In this document: piece after piece, positions 58,119 through 64,000 of the stretch
How positions within the stretch are numbered: position 1 is the first letter of the stretch
How the letters are laid out: each line of letters begins with the position of its first letter
DNA from: Acestrorhynchus altus
Lineage: Eukaryota > Chordata > Actinopteri > Characiformes > Acestrorhynchidae
DNA: 64,000 bases
Reading direction: 5' to 3'
Assembly: GCA_034509495.1 (NCBI GenBank)
Contig: CM067508.1
Span: forward strand, 29,548,071-29,612,070
The notes under the pieces: model-generated
What the model was told of the DNA's origin: nothing
Database searches by the model: none
The model's input: the letters and a program-made list of their open reading frames with translations, nothing else
Position numbers and translations under genes: made by a program

Positions 58119-58929
58119 AGATGAAATACCATTGGTCCATTTATCATGAAAATTGCCAGATTCAAATGATGCCAAAAGTGAAAAGGCTGTTACATTATTA
58201 CAGCGACAACTAACTTTTATACACCCAAGTTTAAAGAAATATACTTTTCCAGGTAGTGTGCTAGGTACTCATACTTATGTACAGTTTCTCTGCTTCACCC
58301 ACCCTTTCCACTGAGCAGCACTTCAATCTACCACCACCTGCAGCTGTAAAGAAAGAAGGAGTGAGAAAAGGGAGTGTTCTTCTGAGGTTAGAGATATGAG
58401 AGCACAGACTGATACACAGAAGCACACGCTTCCTTATATACAGTGTTGACATTTCATTGGCTTATCTCAAAAGATAGAAACCATAAATAAACATGGCAGT
58501 GTTTAAACAACCGATAAGCAGCAACTCCATGTGCAGTAGCAGGACAGTGTGTCAGGTAATGATAAAAAAAAAGGCTGATATTAATAATAAAGGCTGTGAA
58601 GTAAGTCTGGTTCTAAACCACTGATTCCCAACGCTGGTCCTGGAGTAACCCTTTAGTGTTTTCTCGGCTCCAGCACAACAGATGTAAGTAATCAACCAGA
58701 GTGTCTCAGCAAACGTACATCCTGTATAACGTAGGAAAAAGTAAACTGGACAACTTAAGCCTGAAGTGACAAACAGACCAAGACACGTCCTTTAAGCTTC
58801 AGAATTTTGTAAAATACCTCTCTTTGCAAATCCTATCTTCAAAAGAGTTAGAGTGTAGGGTCATACAAGGGTTAGGGACCTTGCACTAGCACCCAACAGT
58901 GCTCACGGGATTCTCATTCCAGTAGAGAC

Positions 58930-59190
58930 ACTCAGTGGTTTAAACACTCCAGCAGCACTGCTGTGTCTGATCCACAGAACCAGACACAGAACAACACACT
59001 AACACATCACCACCATGGCGTCACTGCACTGCTGAGAATGACACACCACCCACATAACACCTGCTCTATGGGGGTCCTGACCGCTGAAGATCATGGTGAA
59101 AGGAGGAGAAATAAGTATGCAGAGACACAGATGGACTACAGTCTATAATTCTAGAACTACAATGTGCTCCGATATGGAAAGAGGAGACTG
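58930..59190. mobile_element. Palindromic MITE copy 8 (right half)
   Basis: gtttaaacactccagcagca, ctgctgtgtctgatccacag, tgctctatgggggtcctgac and gtgctccgatatgg match the family's right half. Confidence 0.8.
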
Positions 59191-59199
59191 TCAACCATA

Positions 59200-60175
59200 G
59201 CCACTGCACAAACAGTGACGATCAACAGTACAACAAAAAAGTAATCACTGGTGTAGTAAGTAACAGATGTCGAACAGGAGTACCGAGGAAAACCACAGCA
59301 GCTGATGACATAAACCTTGTAATTCCTGTAAAGACACCCTAAAACCACGATTAGTGACATCAATAACAACCTCCAGAAGGAAGAAGTGAAGGTCTCTACT
59401 GTTTGCAGAAAGACTTCATGAACTAAAGTACAAAGGCATCTGCAAAGCACCAATTACAGGAAGAAGAGGAACATCAGGCTGCAATTTGCCAAGTAGTGAG
59501 AAGCCTCTTTACAGACTGGTGAGGCACAAATAACACTTTATTCATTTGATGGAAAGACTGAAGCTGGGAGAAAAAGGATCTGCTCAGGATCCCAAACATA
59601 TAAGCTCATCTGGGAAACACAGTGGGGGTAGTGCCCTGGCTTGGGCTTGCATGGCTTCTTCTGGGATGGGATGATTACTCATGACGGCAGCAACACAGTG
59701 AACTCGGGACGTCTACAGAAAAACTTTGTCTTTTAATTAAAAAAAAAAAAAAAAGATGTAATAAAACTGATCAGGAGATCCGTCATTATGCAGCAAGATA
59801 ATGACCCAAAACTACAGAGGAGTTCATCAGGGGCAAGACGTGGAAGGGTTTAGACTGGCCAAGTCGATCTAAACCCTATAGAGCTGCATTTAACCTGCTA
59901 AAGAGGAGAGTGAAGGGAGTCGCCCCCCCAAAACAAACCCCAGCTGAAAGATGCTGCAGTGAAAAGCCTGGAAAAACGTCACAAATGAAGAATGCTTAGA
60001 TTTAGTAATGTCAGTGGGTCACGGGCTTAATGCAGCAAGTTCCAATGGTTTTGTTCACAAGAAAAATGAGCAGGTTCGGTCAAAATATTCTGAACTCTGT
60101 ATCAGATCCAGATGTAAATACCTGGAAATAAAATATAAAAGCTGAAATACTGATCTTCTGCCTCACATTCATTTT
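59200..60175 (+). mobile_element. Tc1/mariner-type transposon, degenerate
   Basis: Recognisable order: gcaaagcaccaattacagga, gaaaaaggatctgctcagga, acagtgggggtagtgccctg, gcagcaagataatgacccaa (QQDNDPK), tctaaaccctatagagctgc (LNPIEL) and gtcagtgggtcacgggctta. This is the full order of a common fish Tc1-like transposase, with frameshifts and a 15-A expansion near 59740. Confidence 0.8.
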
Positions 60176-60599
60176 GTCATCTCAAACTCATTGTTTTTAA
60201 TGGAGGTACACATACCAGCATCCTGGATTCAAGGACTCAGAGCACTGTTCAATTCTTAATTCTGCTAAATTAGGAAATCTTTTTCCTTGTTTATTATTTT
60301 GCCTTATAGCTCCTTCTATGAACCAAAAAGAAGAGTGGATTTCCAAATGTGTTAAGACCTAAAACCCTACCTGAACATTGTGGTAAAGCAGTGTCTCAGG
60401 ATGATAATTGGTGAATTATGCCTACACTCTGAAATATTCTCTGACCTACCAAAAACCATAAGATAGCAGCATGAAAACTGATGACTAGGGAATGGCTTGG
60501 GAATGCCCACACCTCTATACGCTGTGAGCTTCAAGTGAGGTTGAACACTGGCCAGCATGTTCATGGCAAGATGACATGAGTTCAAGCAAGACACTCCTG

Positions 60600-60800
60600 T
60601 GGATGCCTGATGGATGGGACATTCCATTTCAACTTGTGCAGGTATTCCTCGATCCACAGTGTCATGTGTGGATTGGGAATATGTCATAGAAAAATTCCCA
60701 ACCATAGTGGACATAATGTGTGGTAAAGAATGTGATCAGCAGTGTCCACATTCTAAAGCGCCCCAGGTACACGCCATAGGTCAGTGCAGTGAACGTTAGC
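60600..60800 (+). mobile_element. Tc1-type helix-turn-helix fragment
   Basis: The frame reads AGIPRSTVSCVDWEYVIEKF, similar to the GVPRSTVSRVYREY-type second helix of Tc1-like DNA-binding domains. The fragment is short and has no catalytic region. Confidence 0.45.
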
Positions 60801-61589
60801 TTCCATGGGATATGGCAAAAGGCTTTTCAGAGTACAAGCACAGAAGAAACAATTCTCGTTCAATTAAGCAGCAGGTATAAGAGATGTACAAGTATGAAGG
60901 TTCTTCACACTCATGTATCAAAAGTGGTTCTTCTACGACATTGCTCAAAAGAACCAATTAAAGTGCTTTCGTTTTAAAAGTACATCTGAGAAATCCTGGA
61001 TGTTGTAGAGCAAGACAAATGCTAAAACGTGAGAAGAAAGGGCACGTAGGTTCTCCAGTACCAGGGTCAGGAAGCACAAGAACCCAAACCCTGTGAGCCA
61101 CAGTGTCAACCTGACACGAACATGGAGCAAATGCGAAAGATCATGGTCATTAGAAGAGTATGGTAACTCAGTCTTCTGGTGTAATAGTAGATTACTCCTC
61201 CACACACGCACTGACAGATGCACAAACACACAAGGTGCCCAGTGACCAGAGCTTGCTGATGGCGGCTGGTGGGAGAAAGGCAGGGGATGGGGGTGGGGGG
61301 CAGAAACCAGTCGGTGGACTTCTGTTTACTTCCAGGCAAATCTGTAAAGTGGGATAAAGAAGCGCAAAGAGCAGTCAGTGGTGCATGACACACAGACATA
61401 TGGTGGGGAGCAGGCGTCCAGCTGTTCCACTGTCCTGGGGTAGCAGTAATGAGCCGGAGACGTCATCGAGCAGACCGAAGCCTCATCAATCCCGTCTCGC
61501 CCCTGAGCCTCAACACATCTGAACGCCAATCCTGCTCTCTGTAACTTGTGCGCACGCATGCATGCACCACCTTCAAGGCCAGCCTGGCC

Positions 61590-61775
61590 TGGGCCCCTGG
61601 AGCACCTGTTTGAAACTGCGCTGACATTATGTCCAGCAGTTAAGGCTGCTCCTTACCTCCACCTTCCATATGGACCAGGGCTCAAGTCTGGTAGCCTAAA
61701 TTTTAGCAGTGCAAGCTACTGCGCTCCAGAGGAGCTGAAGGATATCGGTTCAAATCCCAGATGCTAGAGCAGCAG
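61590..61775. mobile_element. Possible tRNA-derived SINE fragment
   Basis: gtccagcagttaaggctgct resembles an A-box region and atcggttcaaatcccagatg contains a B-box-like GGTTCAAATCC. They are about 120 bases apart, too far for one tRNA, so this may be two fused pieces. Confidence 0.3.
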
Positions 61776-61920
61776 CACAACACTGACACTTTCTTATGAA
61801 AAGTCAGAGAGAAGGAAATGTTTGAATGAAATGCAGGCTTATTCTCAAAGCCCAAAGTTGCAAGCATTCGCAATTAACCCTGTTGCGAACACTTCAGCTG
61901 GGAGAAATGGTTTCTCAACC

Positions 61921-61943
61921 AAAAAAAAAAAAAAAAAAAAAAA
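61921..61943. repeat. Poly-A run
   Basis: Twenty-three A followed by gttaagg. Confidence 0.85.
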
Positions 61944-62099
61944 GTTAAGGCAGCACAAGATTCCCATGGATAAGCTTCTGAAAACATCCACCTCACAGCT
62001 GGTGGGCAACTCAAGCAAGCTCATCCAAAAATCCCAACCCCAATCGGCTCTCTTCAAAAGGGAGAAGCATTACCACATTAACTTATTAACCCTGTACAA

Positions 62100-62680
62100 C
62101 TTCCCCTCCACCACAACCCTCCCCAAGTAATTAACAAGGCCTGCCAGTGGCAGCACATGCATTTCATTCCGGGTGCGCCGCCAGGCCTCAGACAAACAGC
62201 CTGGAAATGAACTGATCATTATCACACCTGATAGCATTTCAAATTAAACAGATCTGATTCTAATAGGCAGCAAAAGCAGTAGCCCTTCCCTGGCTACAAT
62301 TGAGGCACATTCCACACAAAAGCTGCTTTCCCTCCTAAAGCCAAGCGTTGGGAGTGGGGGGTGGGGGGTGGGGGGTGGGGGGGCACTGATCCTCTATGCA
62401 TGGCATGCAGAGATGGAGCAAAGTGCTTTCCATTAAGCCAAAAGTGGAGTGAAGTCAAATCTGAAACATGCATTACGTTGTTTTTACCCAACACTCCCCG
62501 TCCCTCCCCTCCCTGTCAACGACCTGCCAGTGTTAACAAAAAAATGGAGCACTTAACTTGCAAAGGCAATCATGACTGGAGCAAGCAAGTGGCATTGAGT
62601 GTTGATTTCCAAGCGCTACTCCTGAGTTACTTTAGGAGCCTGGCAAGCACCGCAATGATTTGGCACAGGAACTTCATATC
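62100..62680. promoter_or_regulatory. Candidate conserved non-coding segment
   Basis: A repeat-poor stretch with many homeodomain-like AT cores (agtaattaacaaggcc, tttcaaattaaacagatctg) and E-box or nuclear-factor-like sites (cctgccagtggcagcac). A TGGGGGG tandem lies inside at 62354-62381. There is no coding signal, so the call rests on composition only. Confidence 0.3.
62354..62381. repeat. (TGGGGGG)n G-run tandem
   Basis: Four consecutive G-runs separated by single T, a sequence able to form a G-quadruplex on the plus strand. Confidence 0.8.
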
Positions 62681-62984
62681 TGTGCCAAAAGGTCTTCAGA
62701 GGTCGGGTTCCTGCACAGTTAGCAGTTACTGGGGTATCTATAAGCTTAAGGGTTACCTATCAGCCTTTCACACATCCACAATGGAGCCTTTAGAGAGGAA
62801 GTCAATCGTCTGATCTGGCCCACTAAAAAGCAGGGCTGGTCGATATCATGATCAAATATTGATAAAGGAATGTGAGCGGTTGTTTGTGTGGAAATGGTTT
62901 GGTTTCCAGAGCAATGACATTCAAGTTATGTCACAGAATCATTGCAATTAAATGATCAGTGTGACGACTTTGTTTCATCAACAT

Positions 62985-63235
62985 CAGTGAAATTCCAACA
63001 AGAGTGGAACTGTCCTGTTTCAGTGTGTGGAGGCACCATGGTCAGCGCAACGATCAAGTTTGTCGTTACACATCAAGATGTTGTTGTCATGGTGTGGGTT
63101 GATATGATGCCACATCACCTTTGGTCTTCATTAAAGGAAACTGACAGCCCAATATTATGTAAATGAGGTCCTGCAACCAGCGGTCCTACTGTTTCTGAAC
63201 ACACTCTGGTGCACATCCTGCTGCCCTTCACCTGG
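62985..63235 (+). mobile_element. Tc1-type transposase fragment
   Basis: The frame reads VCGGTMVSATIKFVVTHQDV with VVMVWVDMMPHHLW, then a stop. The underlying DNA (gtgtggaggcaccatggtca, gtaaatgaggtcctgcaacc) parallels 19020-19200 of the remnant at 18.9-19.5 kb, so both belong to one family. Confidence 0.65.
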
Positions 63236-63256
63236 AAAAGACAGATACTGTACCAT

Positions 63257-63490
63257 AGGGCTGGACGATATGGACACAAAACCATATCCCGATATATTTC
63301 AGCTGAACGGCGATATATGATACGATACGTTACATGTCTTTTTTACTATATTTAAACATTAAAATTTGACCTTCATTTCTTCATTATACACACCAACAAT
63401 CAGGTGAGAGTGCAAAGGGGTCGGAGAGCAGAGGAGTTACAAAAAAACAAACAAACAAAAAAAACCCTCTATTTATATCCCGATATAGTC
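63257..63490. mobile_element. hAT-like 'gggctggacgatat' fragment
   Basis: atagggctggacgatatgga at the left and atcccgatata blocks at both sides match the family pieces near 30.6 and 55.5 kb. Confidence 0.5.
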
Positions 63491-63499
63491 ATCAGCTTA

Positions 63500-63790
63500 C
63501 CTGCTGAATAGGGTCACAGTTGATCCAGAGCCCACCTGGAGTCACCTGGCAGGGCAGGAATACCCCCTGGACAGGGCACCAGTACCCCAGACGCACACCT
63601 AGGGGGTAATTTACATGGCCAATTCACGTGCCATGTGCATTTATGGAAGATGGAAGGAAACCGGAGTACCTGGAGGAACCACACCAAACTCCTCAGTCTC
63701 CTCAGAGACCTGAGCAGGAATTGAACCCACAACCCCGGGCCACGGGCTGCTGCACTGGCACCACTTCCACCACGCCTCCAGACCCATTTG
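63500..63790 (+). mobile_element. CCATCC-tailed dispersed repeat, copy 3
   Basis: aataggg, cacctggagtcacctggcag, ccaattcacgtgccatgtgc, ggaaaccggagtacctggag and gaattgaacccacaaccccg follow the order of the 44.4-kb copy. Confidence 0.65.
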
Positions 63791-64000
63791 CCACTAAATA
63801 TGTGAAGAACGCTATCAAACACACATCAGCTCTCCACCCTTCCAGCCAATCTTCAGGAAAGAGTGAGAACCCTCTCGCTGCATGAGAAGGCTGGACCATC
63901 TCAGGCCCCCTCAAGACATTCTCCACCTCATGCAGGAGTTAAACCACAAAGATCACCCACATTAGCCCCAGGCTTACACTCACATCATCACCTAGATGCC

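Larger units (their letters stand above)
37975..64000. other. PEDS1 intron 1 and/or 5' flank, repeat-dense
   Basis: This interval contains no exon I can assign. It holds the mobile elements and candidate regulatory segments listed separately; the remaining sequence between them is unrecognised. Confidence 0.5.

Noticed and set aside
60367..60714. 115-codon minus-strand frame
   Set aside because: It overlaps a plus-strand Tc1 helix-turn-helix remnant and has no similarity of its own.
62361..62813. 150-codon plus-strand open frame
   Set aside because: It starts in a G-rich tandem, has no recognisable similarity and no splice partners; probably chance.

Overview
This window is nuclear genomic DNA from a vertebrate, most likely a teleost fish and possibly an otophysan (characin or catfish type). 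The grounds are split coding exons with GT-AG introns, long CA/GT/AAT microsatellites, and a dense load of fish-type Tc1/mariner, hAT-like, SINE and LINE repeats. Only two protein-coding genes can be supported. Almost every other open frame lies in repeats, microsatellites or introns.

Left part (1-11 kb, plus strand): eight in-phase coding exons between 1464 and 10861 encode about 495 residues of a protein related to nuclear receptor coactivator 5 (NCOA5). The 5' end lies left of the window. The conserved anticodon-binding-like core and the following helical region are recognisable, but the LXXLL nuclear-receptor box of NCOA5 reads LLFLM here. One 519-bp exon encodes a Pro/Gly/His-rich, collagen-like tail. 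A further exon-like segment at 9597-9681 has good splice sites and, if spliced in, would create an immediate stop codon.

Middle (20.9-38 kb, minus strand): five in-phase exons encode the C-terminal 230 residues of plasmanylethanolamine desaturase (PEDS1, formerly TMEM189/Kua), with the histidine boxes intact. The gene is convergent with the NCOA5-like gene. Its first coding exon (about 40 residues) was not found, so intron 1 either runs past the right edge (over 26 kb) or the exon was missed. A CpG-rich, repeat-poor block at 31.2-32.5 kb lies in one of its introns. The polypyrimidine tract of one acceptor is a CT microsatellite.

The 11-20.8 kb gap and the 38-64 kb right part hold layered transposons: degenerate Tc1/mariner transposase copies, a long-palindrome MITE family with at least eight copies, hAT-type elements with 8-bp target duplications (some nested in each other), a CCATCC-tailed repeat, tRNA-derived SINEs and LINE 3' ends. 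Among them are a few repeat-poor segments rich in AT-core motifs that look like candidate regulatory elements. No operon, CRISPR, viral or prokaryotic system is present, and I saw no convincing undescribed protein system. The best leads are the altered coactivator, its possible poison exon, the intronic CpG block and the nested transposon structures.
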